A stretch of DNA of 64,000 bases, taken from the NCBI GenBank assembly GCA_022578605.1, contig MU394069.1:580637-644636 (forward strand), written 5' to 3'. This document shows, piece by piece, positions 11,237 to 23,190 of this stretch; within the stretch, counting starts at the first letter, position 1, and each line of letters starts with the position of its first letter. Below the pieces are notes generated by a model. It worked only from the letters and a program-made list of their open reading frames with translations, did not search any database and had not been told where the DNA came from. The translations under genes and the position numbers were made by a program. The stretch is from Camillea tinctor. Taxonomy: Eukaryota > Ascomycota > Sordariomycetes > Xylariales > Xylariaceae.

Positions 11237-12378
11237 TTAGATTTTACCCTGAGACGCACCCTCTCTACCGTCCGCCTCGTGTTCTGAAAGGAACTTCTCG
11301 GCGTCTAGCGCAGCCATGCAGCCGGAACCTGTGTTGAAGCGTCATGTTAGCATTTTGTCACCCAAACCCCCCAAATTGGACGGTTGTTTTGAGTTTAACA
11401 TACCTGCACTGGTAATAGCCTGTCTGTATCGCTTGTCCTGGACATCGCCAGCAGCGAAAACACCCTCAACGCTGGTCAACGGCGTGCCGGGCTTGGTGAC
11501 GATGTATCCTTCCGAATCCGTTTCCAGTTGTCCCTTCACGAGGGTAGTGGCCGGGTCGTGACCAATGGCGTAGAAAAGACCATTCGCCTCGATCGTCTCT
11601 TGTTCTCCGGTGGACGTGTTCTCCACGACCAGGTGGGTCATAAGCTTGCCGTCACCCTTGATCTCCACGCCCTTGCTCAAGAACCTGACGGTAACCTTGG
11701 GGTGCTCCAAGAGTCGCTTGGCCATGATGCTGCTGGCGCGTAGCTGATCCTTCCGCACCAGAACGGTCACATGGCTGCCGTACTTAGTCAAGAAAGTGGC
11801 CTCCTCAGCAGCACTATCACCACCACCAATCACAACTAGCGGCTTGTTGCGGAAGATGGGCACGGCACCGTCACACACAGCACAAGCGCTGACGCCGCTC
11901 TGCCAGTACTTCTCCTCTCCCGGGAGGTTCAGCCGTCTCGCGGAAGCGCCGGTGGCCAGGATGATGGCGTCTGCGGTATGGACATCCCCTAGCGACCATT
12001 CCAACTCGTACTTGAAGGGCCGCGAGGATAGGTCGAGTTTCGCTACGGTCTCGGATATGATCTTGGTGCCGAAGCGCTCCGATTGCTTCTTCATCTCCTC
12101 CTGTTTCGAGTGCATGAGTGATTAGCATGGGTACTTAATAATTGACCTAGGCTAGGTAGATTAAGATGTGTACGCACCATCAGTTCTCCACCCATGATGC
12201 CCTTGGGGAAACCGGGGAAGTTCTCAATGTCGGTGGTAGTGGTCAACTGACCGCCGGCAGCGATGCCGTTGGCCATGAAGCCTTCGTAGAGGACGGGGCT
12301 CAGCTCGGCACGGGCGAGGTAGATGGCGGCGGTGTGGGCAGCAGGCCCAGAGCCGATGATGACGACCTTGCTATGCAT
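11237..12378 (-). CDS. Thioredoxin reductase (NADPH), low-molecular-weight type
   Basis: Flavoenzyme that reduces thioredoxin with NADPH, probably cytosolic. Exons 12378-12178, 12100-11404 and 11328-11237 give 329 aa, the usual length of fungal/bacterial-type TrxR. The N-terminal FAD-binding motif [20 protein letters not shown] begins at residue 5. The redox-active pair is C140-A-V-C143 in [12 protein letters not shown]. The NADPH motif is [13 protein letters not shown], and the C-terminal FAD motif is [24 protein letters not shown], which is completed only by splicing the second intron. The first junction gives GELM/EEMKKQ, matching the family's GSELM-x-x-M region. No mitochondrial presequence is seen before MHSK. 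The yeast equivalents are TRR1/TRR2. Confidence 0.95.
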
Positions 12379-15300
12379 TTTTCTGGTTGCGATTTTAGAG
12401 AAAGGTTTGGAATAGGAATATTGGTTCTGTAGACAGGCCGAAAACAGAGCGGCGGCTGAGAAGATGCCGGGTGCGCCTGCGCGGAGGGGTGATCTGAAGG
12501 CGAAGGAAAACAGCTTGACGGATAGCTGCAGAAGGACAGGAATGATACTTAAGTAGTAGTCTAGGCAATCTAGCTATATTTATGTGAAAACCTGATTTAT
12601 AACAATGGGTTTGAAAATATTCTAGTCTCTTGAAACCAAGATAAATGTGTTTAGGTACTTAGTAATGTGTCACTTAGTGAGTGTGTTAGTGTTAGTGTTA
12701 GTGTAAGTGTCAGTGTTAATGTTAATGTTAATGTTAGTATTTCTAAGGCAGGCCCTGATGGGGCTTTCGGGTTTCGATTTCCAAGTATTTTTTAGGTATT
12801 TTTTTTTTTTCACAACGGCCCTTCCGAGTCGGTCATCGCATGGTTACACACAACTGACACATATGTATACACTACCTACTACTATATGGAAGGGGCATCC
12901 ACTATTCGCTCCACTAGCAAGTCCCTCCATTCCCCTCCATTCCCCGACCTAATACATCACATATACAAGACCATAACCAAGATAATCTGACAGAAGTCGT
13001 TCCTCCTAGTTAGTGTCCGATTGCGGCCGCATGTCCGCACGTACATCAAGGTCCCCTCTTCCTAACAACCCCGCCTTACTAAGCTAACTCCACTAATTGT
13101 ATCTTCCCCATTATCTTATAGAAGCCATTGCCATATTCGGGTAATGATATAAACCCGAGATTCATGACATGCGTTTATACGCCATATACGTTATATATGC
13201 TATTACTAGTACTATATCACAACATCAGATTTAGTGGGATCCTTTCGGGCTACCATTCCCCCACTCTCCGAGCTGCCGAGTTATCGTGGTAGTGATAAGA
13301 GCCAAGACGACTTCACTGAAATATCCCTAGCCCCTTTCAACTTGCAGATTCAATCACTTGATTAATCACCTGTTCTATCCTTCAACGCTCAGATAGCTTG
13401 ACCTAGTGCAGAGTTGGGTATTTACTTACAAGTAGTACCTATAGGCACCTGCTTAAGCCGAGATAAGCAAAATCTCGTGCCGATATGACATTATGGTATC
13501 ACTTACATTAGTCTGTTTTATACAATGTACCTAATGTCGACTATGGATCCCGGTGCTTTGGGATTGTTTTACACTAGGTGGAAGTTAGTACATAGTATAT
13601 ATATAGTACATTCTTTTTAAGTTGAAACAGAAAATCCTAACCTCCATATTTTGATTGAGCTCAGATATTTTTCAGACCATAGAAGAAAAAAAAAGAGAAT
13701 AGCATGGGGTTGGAATTGATGGATGAATCAACGGGGAAGAGGTCCGGAAGACTTCCAGTTTATGGATTCAACCAACTGTAAGTCTCCACTTTTATCATTT
13801 AATTTAAGGGATCAGTGAACCAACCAACGAACCGAATAATCCCAGTCAATGTCAATTCATTCAATTCAGTTCTATCCTGGCCAACCCCAAGCCCAGCCAA
13901 GCCCAGCCCTACGGAAAGTAAGTAGGTAGGTACCAGCGACAGTTACTACCCAACCTGCTAAAACCTACCAACCATCGCTATGATCACATTCCAATAGTTA
14001 GGTAAGAACATTGAAATGGTAAATAGTGGTATGTAAGTAAGCCACCTGCAAGTAAGTGCACATCGGTACAACGAGGCCACCATTACCTACTTAGGCAACT
14101 AAATTAATAAGTATATATAGGTTATCTATCTTATCTAGGTGATCGTGCCGTAACCCGGTCTCGTCCAAAGGTCTGTACCTACATATAGTATATGTATAAG
14201 TATGCATCTATATGCCGACGTCACAAGGGGGGTGAAGGGAAGGGATAACATCAACAACAACATGAGCATTCGTTAAGGTTAGGGATTATATGTAATCAGT
14301 CCACCTCATCACATCCCCAAGAAACTCCCCCCTCCCCCCCCCCGGAAAACACAACGACCGACGAGAAAACGAGAGGATGTACTTTTGGTTTTGTTTTTTT
14401 GTTCTTTTTTTTTTTTGGGTTGTTTTTATTCCTTGTTTCGTTTCTTTTCGCGCAATAAATAGTAGGTTATATATATGTGCACTTACATATAGACGATGCT
14501 GCACCTTTTTTTTTTCAATCACACCACGCCACGCCCCCTATTAACTCAATCTTCACGAGTAACCTCTGTTTCCAAATCAGATGTCACGCGTCTTATTCTT
14601 TTCTTTCGCTCTTTATATTGCCTCTATGAATACGCACCTAGAAACATGGTGTGCGCGCATTATTGTAAAGTAGGGAGTGAAGGGGGGGGGGGCAGGTGAT
14701 GACGATGGATGGAATCATCGCATCCAACCCATACGAGGAAGAGCGAGAATCTGCGAGAATTGATCGAATCCACCACGGGTTTAAGTGGTGGTGTAGTGTA
14801 CATACGGGGTGTAGGTAATAAGTAAGGTAAAAAGATTTGTTCCCGAATCTGGCCAGGGGTACATAAGTTATCCCCAGGTCTGTACTCTAAAATCATGTAC
14901 ATACATACAATAGCTTAGATTGCCTACATAGTACACCACATGAGGTACAGATATATACCATAGATTGATTCCGTTTCGCCTCTTTGCAACATACTAATTA
15001 ACCCTGTTGTGGTTAAGTTGAGCTTTTAGTCTCCGATTGATAGGATTGAGTAACCTTTTTTTCCTTCTCACGATATACAATTATATGAAGTTACCCAATC
15101 TACCTAGGTATTTCTATCCTCCGTTCTTTGATCAGCTCAGTGGAATCAACTTTTATCAGGTCCGGCTTCGTTTTTTCTCTTTTCTATCAGTATTCCGCGA
15201 GAAAGCAACCTTCTCCTCTCTATCTCTCCGACATTACTTTTCTTTTTCGTGATGACAGCCACCCCCGGACGGGTTTTTATGTACATAATAATGCTCCCAA

Positions 15301-16438
15301 TCTGTAAATATATTGGCCCACTTACATCACACTTACACACCCACACGCGTGTAAACCCCCTGCTCTGCCAAGTTCCCCCTGCCATTTTCTGTCGAGAATA
15401 CTACCTAGTCAGCCATCTAAAAGCTGGTGTAGCTAATGAGGCGTCAAAGCAACACACAGAGATATAGAGAAAGGAGAATACTTAGAATAGAATAAAAAGA
15501 ATTCGACCGAGATTGGGTCAGGCCAACAGGTTATCGTGACTTTTTTCTTTTCTTCTTCTATCCTTCTCTTCCCTTCTCGTACTTTTCAATTCCTAAACCA
15601 GATACATTCACCTTACATATGTACTCCTAATTCCCCCTTCTTCCCTCACCCCTATAACTTACCTACCTGTCTGCCTATCTCCCAATCCTTACATATCAAA
15701 GCGCAAACATACATACATAACGCACGCACTTAACAGCACAGCACATACGCAAATCCTCTTCTACGCCACCGGTCCCCAACCCCCGGAAGTTAAACCTTTT
15801 TGGTTTGTTCCCCCTGCGTCGAAACGGGCATACCGGGATAAGAAAGAGAAAAAAAAACCCGGTCACTACCGATATACCTACATATAAAGAAAGTAAAAAA
15901 GAAGGTTTTAAACCCAGGTGGGTTTTTGCCGTGGCGCTGCGTTGCGAAGTCCAGTGGGTTTGTGTGGATCGACGACCGATTTGTCTAAAGCGAGAACGGG
16001 CAATTCTTTTTCTACTCTCTAAACCAGACGCTATCTTCTCTAGACTTATTTTAGTCCTCTTTTTTAACCTTTTGCCCCTCCTCCTCACTGACGTTGTTGA
16101 TATTTTTTTCCATGTTGCTTTGACTAGCTAACATCAATTACCTTCCTCTCCCTACCGCTGCCGCCCTCTATGAGTTATCATAAATCGCTTTCATATATGA
16201 TAAAGGAAAGGGAACGCTTCTGAAAGGAAATCAAAGCCAGACCCACCTCTCCTCTCTCTTTCTTGCTGTTGCTGTGTCCGATGCGTGTACAGCGCCTTTT
16301 TTCAAACTATTGATTTCGAAGAGGGCTAAGCTGGGTTTATGCTATTTTCCCTTTTCTGTTAGAGCCTAGCTTGTCCCAGGAAGTTGTGCTCGGTATAGGA
16401 TAGGAGTTATTTCGAGATTGGGAGAGGTATCTTAAACG
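12379..16438. other. Long (4 kb) intergenic region between TrxR and the PQ-loop gene
   Basis: Both flanking genes are transcribed away from it, so it is a double promoter region. It contains a TTAGTG/TTAATG hexamer tract at about 12681-12738, short A, T, C and G homopolymers, many CTAGGTA-type words, and a strongly pyrimidine-rich zone (about 15540-16440) just upstream of the PQ-loop gene that looks like a long promoter or 5' UTR. The small open frames show no family signature. A non-coding transcript cannot be excluded. Confidence 0.4.
12681..12738. repeat. GTGTTA / GTTAAT hexanucleotide tandem
   Basis: About nine six-base units (GTGTTA with variants GTGTAA, GTGTCA and then AATGTT) in a row, roughly 300 bp upstream of the thioredoxin reductase start codon. 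One base away from the TTAGGG telomere unit, but no exact TTAGGG copies are present. Confidence 0.75.
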
Positions 16439-17829
16439 ATGGCGCCGCAACAGGAAATTCCCGTCGCCGCCAATGTGCTCGGTGTAAGTAGCGATAACCC
16501 CCCTCCCCCCCCTTTCTTTCTTTGCATTAGATGATGCATGTGGATCAGAGGAGGGGATCGGAGTTAAAATGAATTCTCAAGGCTGACAAAGGTCGCTCAT
16601 CGATAGACCATTGGTACGATACTATGGTGTGTCCAGCTCATGCCGCAGGTTTACACGAACTGGCGGACAAAGAAAACCGATGGGCTGCCTAGTACCATGA
16701 TGTTTCTGTGGGCAATATGTAAGTTGACAACATATAATAACCCCTTTCGTTTCATCTCAGGTGACTTGACTGTGTTTTGCTGTTGCTGAAGCTGATTTGG
16801 TATGCTTCGCGCTGATATAGGTGGTGTACCGTTTGGAACATATGCCATCGTGCAGAAGTTCAATTTACCCTTGCAGATCCAGCCCCAGATCTTCATGGTG
16901 CTCTGCGCTATAAGTTGGGCGCAGACTCTGTTGTATTTCCAGTAAGTCGCTAATCTCTGGTACTATGTGATGTTTAAACTGACCAGCGAATTTCCTACGT
17001 AGTAAATGGGCCCTTTGGAAGGTCATCGTCGTAGGCACGGCGACCCTCATAGTCTTCGGCGGGGTTGAGGCAGCTTTGATCCTCACGCTAGAGGTAGAGT
17101 GATCTCCCGATCTATCGCGTTGTAGAGTGAACTAACTAGAGAATTTAGCCTTTATATTCAGATGGAAATGAGGTGCCTATATTAGTTGTTGGCATCGTTG
17201 CTAGCATCCTGCTTGCGGTTGGTCTCCTACCTCCCTACCGTGAGGCTTGGAAGAGAAAAGGACGGATCATCGGAATCAATTGGGTATTTTTGTGCATGGA
17301 TTCTCTCGGAGCTTTTTTCTCATTGATGTCTCTAGGTAAGCAAACACTCCTTACCCAATGAAGTTCAATCATGTCCGGCTAACATCAAGAACAGCTGCTC
17401 AGAATAGCTTCGATGTCTTGGGTGGAGTGATGTACATCATATGGTAAGTGTTATCCTCGCCAATATCTAATCACCAGACCGCTAACGCCGGTTGGCAGCA
17501 TCCTTCTCGAGGTTGGAATATACCTGTCTCACATAATCTGGCTACTCCGGACCCGCAAGATCAGAAAGGAGGCCAAGGAGCAAGGGAAGACGTTCGACGA
17601 TGTGATAGTAGAGCATGAGGAACAGGGCACGGAGTTCAAGTTCTCCGAGCGCAAGTCCCGGTGGCAAGAGAGGAAGCAAAAACGCCTATCAGATGAAGAG
17701 ATGGGTCAGGGTAGCGACAGCGACTTTAAGGAGCCGCAAACCCGGCCAGGATCATCGCGCGAGCTCGATATGGCGGGGAAAGAGGACGGCGGGGAGAGCA
17801 GAAGGGAGAGTGGCGATGATACCTCATGA
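16439..17829 (+). CDS. PQ-loop repeat membrane protein, seven exons
   Basis: Exons 16439-16483, 16607-16718, 16821-16941, 17003-17093, 17173-17335, 17395-17443 and 17499-17829 give 303 aa. Seven hydrophobic segments arranged as two three-helix bundles plus a linker fit the PQ-loop (MtN3/SWEET-like) superfamily. The first PQ motif is in CVQLMPQVYTNWRTKKTDGLP (P28-Q29). The second repeat reads LLPPYREAWKRKGR (P143-P144), so the Gln is replaced by Pro. The C-terminal third is hydrophilic and charged (Glu/Lys/Ser-rich), probably cytosolic. Relatives act as vacuolar or endomembrane transporters of cationic amino acids or regulate flippases, but the substrate here is unknown. The acceptor before exon 5 (atgag) is weak; it was chosen because it alone preserves the frame at LTLE/VPILVV. 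Confidence 0.85.
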
Positions 17830-18498
17830 TAACGATAAATGATTATGATGGAGGTAAATGTCCTCCAACTCCCAAGGGTCATGAGAGAAATGTAGAATAT
17901 CCAACCCTGCCCACGCTGGAAAGTAAATGGAAAGAAAAAGCAAAAAGAAAAAAGCCACTGCAGTAAGACCTGTGAAACAAGAAAAAGATGTACCATAGCA
18001 TTTATAGGCTACCGGAGCATATGTATAGCAGCACTGACATGAGCTAGCCTATCATGTCCCCTTCATTTGTGCCACATTCCTGACCCAATCGGCTGATTAA
18101 ATATCGGGCATGAGTCGTGAGATCTTAGGCAGGACTTAGAGACAAGACACCAAATGTTCTGAATCTCAAGAAAGCATGCGATGGCAGTTATAGTTAACCT
18201 TATATGGGTAGTTCAAGGCGATCTTGTATGTTCAAGCCCTAACGCCGTTAATCTCAAGGTCTTCCTCGCGCATAGCCTTCTTTCTCTTCTGTGTATGCTC
18301 ACGTGTATGTATATATGTATAATATGATCTGTATCTTGCCCAAAAAAAAACGAGTGGGGATATTTGCTCTGATAGAAAAATCAAAAACCAGAAAAAGAAA
18401 ATCAAAAGCTAGGTATCTCGTTGCGACCATTAACAGCATCATTACCCCATCCATCATTACACCTCCATCGTCTCGTTGCTTCTCCGCACACCCTAGGT
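17830..18498. other. Convergent intergenic region, no gene seen
   Basis: Between the 3' ends of the PQ-loop gene and SFH5. AT-rich. A segment near 18190-18250 has a GTTCAAGCCC box resembling a tRNA T-loop, but no cloverleaf could be folded. Confidence 0.4.
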
Positions 18499-19509
18499 TC
18501 ACTCAACAGTAGGCTCCTTCCCCTGGGTTTTCAGGTCGGGGCCCTTGCCTCCGTACTCAGCGGGCAGCTTCTCGCCGAGGGCGGGGACCTTGCTCTCGGC
18601 GAACTCGCGGGCGAGGTTGGCACCGCTGGCCATGGGGTGGAACTTCTTGATGGTCTTGGCGGCGACGAAAAGCTTGATAAAGCCGTACATGAAGCCCATG
18701 ATGGCGGGCACGTTGACAAAGAACTTCTCTCGCAGTAGCTCGGGATAGGCCGTGGCGAAGACCTTGATCGTCTCGGTGCTCGCGGTCTTGACCTGGGGCG
18801 ACTGCCGCAGGAAGCTGATGGACTTGTAGTCGTGCACCTGGTAGATCTTGTACGGGTCGTAGTCTCCCGTGACGGGCTTGGTGGCCGTTGCCAGCGAGAG
18901 CTCCTGCACCGCGAGCTCCATAAGGGCTACGCGCCAGCGGATGAACCTAGGAGATACTGTTAGTCTATGTAATGTAGTTAATCTAGGTAAAAGGCTACCT
19001 AGTCTATATGTTGTAAACATACTCATCGAGGTTTCCAAAAGTCTCATCGATAGACTTGACGTTGCCATAGACATTCCAAGTGAATACCTCCTTAGATTCG
19101 GGGTTCTCGGCAACCTTTTCCTCAGGTCCTCCCAAATAGGTGGTGACATAGCCGAGACCGCCAAACTTGGTTTTGCTGTATGTCTCCTTGATCAACTCTA
19201 GAGGCTTCATCTTGGCGCGCCACTCGAGCGTCTTCGTAAGCTGGTCTTTAGCCTTGACCACGTCTCCATCGTTGGCATTCAGATACTTCTGAAGGATGAT
19301 TCTGTTACACTCATGATAATAAGTACGTGTTAGTGAACTAGGTATATTAGATTTTTAGATACGCACTGAGTTGGGACGTGAGTAGCGGGATCAGCGAGGG
19401 TGACTCCCCAGATTTCCTTGTGTGAGTTCTGGCTGGCGGTGGACCAGAGCTCCTGGAGCGGAGTGGTCGGCTCATCGGGTTTAGGTGCTGGCTTGTCTTC
19501 TTCGCTCAT
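18499..19509 (-). CDS. SFH5: SFH5-like SEC14-domain phosphatidylinositol transfer / heme-binding protein
   Basis: Exons 19509-19367, 19301-19023 and 18946-18499 give 289 aa, close to yeast Sfh5 (294 aa). It has the CRAL-TRIO N-terminal helices (IILQKYLNANDGDVVKAKDQL then TLEWRAKMKP) and the SEC14 lipid-binding domain (FIRWRVALMELAVQEL; PEL-REKFFVNVPAIMGFMYGFIK). The segment QVHDYKSISFLR carries H179 and Y181 at the spacing of the heme-ligand region I recall for yeast Sfh5 (H173/Y175). This suggests a heme-binding rather than a purely lipid-exchange role; that is inference. The start is preceded by a simple leader and begins MSEEDKPAPKPDEP, typical of fungal Sfh5. Head to head with NPR2, 756 bp apart. 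Confidence 0.9.
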
Positions 19510-20265
19510 CGTGTCTTCGGTGTCTTTTATATACTTAGGTGTATGTAGTAAGGTATAGGTAGACAGATCAAGTAAATTCTGATGAAAATAAAATAAAAAT
19601 CAGGGTGAAAATGCAATTTTATTTTATTGATTCTTTCTTGTTGTTTTTGTAGTTGAAACTGAGTACGTAACAACTACCTAAGCTTCTAACGCTTGGAAGA
19701 GGAAAGCAATGGCATTGGATCACCGGGGACATCAGACTGGAGCTCTACATAATAAGTACGAACCACTAAGACAGATCTGATAAGATCCAAGCTCCGATAA
19801 AGAGTATGCGAACCTCGTAGCTCCGAGCTATGTACATACATGATCAATATGTACGGAGTACCATGCAGATGCACTTAAACGGGCACTAAGCTATGTACTT
19901 ATCTAACCTAGGTAGTATTAAGTGGGGCATATTATGTCTTTAACCTGCTTCAATGTTTCTTAATCAACAATTCTACTCTACCACTCAACATCCGTCAATA
20001 TGTCTTCAACTTTCTTATAAACACGAGGGAATCACCAGATATCTTGCTAACACCAAATCAAACCAAGTCAGCCCAAGAACTACCAACCGAGTATCTTATA
20101 CCTATCATGATTCCATACCCATAAAGATTTAGATCACAACGATGAAGACATCGCTACGATGTGCCTACATGTTAGTTATCTAACTATAAGACTAAACATA
20201 GGTTCAAAGACGTGAACGTTGTATCATCATCAAGCGTTTGTTATTGAAACTTCATATACACCAAC
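19510..20265. promoter_or_regulatory. Divergent promoter region of SFH5 and NPR2
   Basis: A 756-bp AT-rich spacer separating two divergent start codons. No coding frame recognised and no specific binding site can be assigned. Confidence 0.5.
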
Positions 20266-22331
20266 ATGATCCAGGGCATATTTTATGCCAGGTTCCTCCC
20301 CCAGGAAGGTACGTTTTATTTTATCTCATCATCTATATCTACACCATTGCGCTCATCCTCCGCCGAAATCAAGCATCGTCGACTTGATTCAATTGAGTTT
20401 CATCACATCTCACTTCTTAAACATTATTATCACTCGAACCTAAACTGACAAAACCCAAAGGAACCAAGATCGTTGCACAATCACCCCCGGGCTGCATCGT
20501 CGCTGAGACATACTCTCCGCACCTGAAGCCGCCCTTGGTGGACTTCGACATCGTGCAGGAGTACATCATCCCGCGCAAAGCTTTCTTCAACCGCTTCGTG
20601 ACGGCCAACACACCCGACGGCAAGCACACGATCCTGGGGTTCCCCGTGTCTATCCCGCACGAGCGCTACCACCGCAATGAGTTCATCTTCAACTTCGGGC
20701 TCGTTGTCGAGTCTGATGTTGATCCTATCCCTTACGAGCGTCTGGTCCGCCGGCTCGCTGTCACTTTCGCTGAGATGGAGCGCCAGACGGGATACTTGAG
20801 CTCCGAGGGCCATGGCTGCTGTCCTACTCTCGACAAGGACATGGTCGACAACGAGAAAAGGCCTATCGAGAGTCTCTTGGAAATTGTCAAAGAGGATTTG
20901 AATAATTACGGAGAGTGCATGATTCCCGTCGGTGAGTCTAGCGGCTCCATCTTTCCCCTTACTATACTACCTCAGTCAAACAACGATATGTTAGAAGCAC
21001 CTCACTAACCTCTTACTCCCTTATCTTCAGACGAGGCCAACACCCTCAACATGAAGCTCTTCCCGCACCACCCGCCCCCGCCCGCCGTCCGCGGCTGGCA
21101 CGTGCCCGTGCCCAAGATGAAGCTCGCCGAGATGGTGGACCCAACCTGGGACCTCACGCTGCAGAAGATCATCCCGCACGTCGACGGCGTCAACGACGTG
21201 CGGCGCATAGCGTGGCTCGCGGACGTGTCCCTGCCGCTGACGCAGTGCGCCCTGCGCCACTTACTCTACTATGACACCATCCTCCTGCTCGACATGTTCT
21301 TCTTCGGCAGCTGCTACGCGCTGCGCCCGGGCATCCACGACTTCATCGCCAACCGCGACGGCATGATCGACGAGTGCATGGGCTATGTGTGCGTGGGCGG
21401 ACCGCCCGGCGCGGCCGCGGGGTCGAGCACCCCCGCCACTGCTGTGGATAGTGGTGGTGGTATAGCTGCGGGGGATAATGCCAGCACGGCGGAGACGAAC
21501 AGCATCGCTAGCGAGAACCATACCCCCAAACCCGACGGAGGCGTCCGAAGCGACAACGCCAGCAGCGCCTCCGTCATCGGCGAGGGTCTCCAAATCCAGC
21601 TTCCATCCCGAACCAGCACGCCCGTATCCCAGCATTCGCACCCCCCTCCCCTCCGTCCTCCCAGCATCAAACCCACCCCCAATCCGCACTCCACCACCCG
21701 ACTAACGCACTACCAGCTCATCAAGCTGATGACCACCTTCTGCGTGGGCCGGAGCACGATGGAGTGGGTGCGTCTGCACCAGGACTCGGGGCTCGACGTG
21801 CTGCGGCACGTGGACGTGCGGCGGCTAGTGCAGTTCGGCGTCGTCAAGGGCTTGCTGTACCGGGTGCACAAGTACGTCGTGTCGAAGCAGTACCTCGCGC
21901 TGCTGGCCACGGGGCAGCGGCAGCGCGAGCGGGAGCGGAGTAAAGACGTGGCCCAAGGGCAGGGGCAAGGGCAGACGACGCTAGCGGTGCCGAGCAGGAA
22001 GCCGACGGGGAAAACCGAGGCGGGCAAGGGGAAGGCGCGCGCGGACGTGGTGGCGGGGAAGAAAAGTCCCCGGCCCGACGGTACTCCCGGCGCGGCGCCC
22101 CCGCCTCCGGCCCCTCCTCTGCCGCCGTCTACGAACACCGGTAATAGCACTAGTGGCGGTGGCGGTGGCGGTGGCGGTGGTAGTAGTAGTAGAGCAGAGG
22201 AGCTCCTCCGCTACACCGACGGGTGCCACTCCTTCGACCAGATCATCACGGAGCAGAACCTGACCGATGCCGAGATCGTGCAGAAGCTGCGGAGCTTCCA
22301 GCCGGGTGATCTGGCGGTGTTTTATCGTTAG
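20266..22331 (+). CDS. NPR2: Nitrogen permease regulator 2 (SEACIT/GATOR1 subunit)
   Basis: Exons 20266-20308, 20461-20931 and 21031-22331 give 604 aa. Npr2 pairs with Npr3 and Iml1 in the SEACIT (GATOR1) complex on the vacuole, which turns off TORC1 when nitrogen or amino acids are scarce. The N-terminal longin-like region reads MIQGIFYARFLPQEG/TKIVAQSPPGCI, followed by PRKAFFNRFVTANTPDGKHTILGFPVSIPHERYHRNEFIFNFGLV, characteristic of the family. Further blocks are WDLTLQKIIPHVDGVNDVRRIAWLADV and the C-terminal winged-helix-like FDQIITEQNLTDAEIVQKL. Two long low-complexity inserts (about residues 290-400, Ser/Pro/Gly/Thr-rich, and 475-575, basic then Pro/Gly-rich) interrupt the conserved core, as is usual in filamentous fungi. 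Good splice signals (gtacgt, gtgagt donors). Confidence 0.94.
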
Positions 22332-23190
22332 GGCGGGGGATGGGGGTGGAATGGTATATATAGAGAGAGGGGATGGGGGGATATAATTGAACAGAAAGAA
22401 AAAAAGGGGGGGAGCGGGAATGTAGATACACGAACCAAGCCAAAACGAAACATGATGTTAAAAAAGAGTATTGCATTCCATTTCACATACTAACCCTTTG
22501 AAACTCTACCGAAACATATTTATCTTCCCTTTTCTCTACTCATCTTTAACTTTCTTTTTGGATATGGGATACGGGGATATCTAACATTTTAATCATACAT
22601 ATATGACACATCATCCTTTTTTTTTATTCTCCCTTTTCTCTCTCTCTCTCTTTTCAACTCTAGATCCCCCTCGTTACCTGGCTAGACTAGATCCAGGCCA
22701 TATCTAGGTAGATTCTATATGTTCGAACCATTTTTTATGTACAAATTATAAGTACAAAAATCCACCCTCCTCCTTTTTTTTGTACTCCTCTGCTGTACAT
22801 ACACACCTATACACACATGCGCTTCATACAAGCCTCCTCTCGAGTTGTTACGTCTGTAGGTACCAAAGGGGGGATATGCAATATAAACTTAGGTCTTCGT
22901 AGGTCCCACACGCCTCCTATGCTCCGCTTTTGTCGGTGTGTAAGGGAATGAAATAATCTCGAGTACCTTCCCACCTTTTACACACGTAAGCTATCCCTTC
23001 CCCCCTCTCCCATTCCCCTTAATATCTCCCTTTGGCCACTTTCCCATAAAATCAACGGTATACTAGTAAATAAGCTCTGTGCCTATACGTAGCGAATGGG
23101 GAGGCATGAAGTAGGGGCGTAAACGAAAAAGAAAAAAAGGGACAGGGAAACAATCAATTCATCAATCGATTCCTTTCTTCCCTTCTCCTA
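22332..23190. other. Convergent intergenic region, no gene seen
   Basis: 3' flanks of NPR2 and the mitochondrial TyrRS gene. Pyrimidine tracts (TCTCTCTC near 22640) and T-runs; no coding frame recognised. Confidence 0.4.

Noticed and set aside
18190..18250. tRNA-like T-loop (GTTCAAGCCC)
   Set aside because: No matching acceptor, D or anticodon stems around it.
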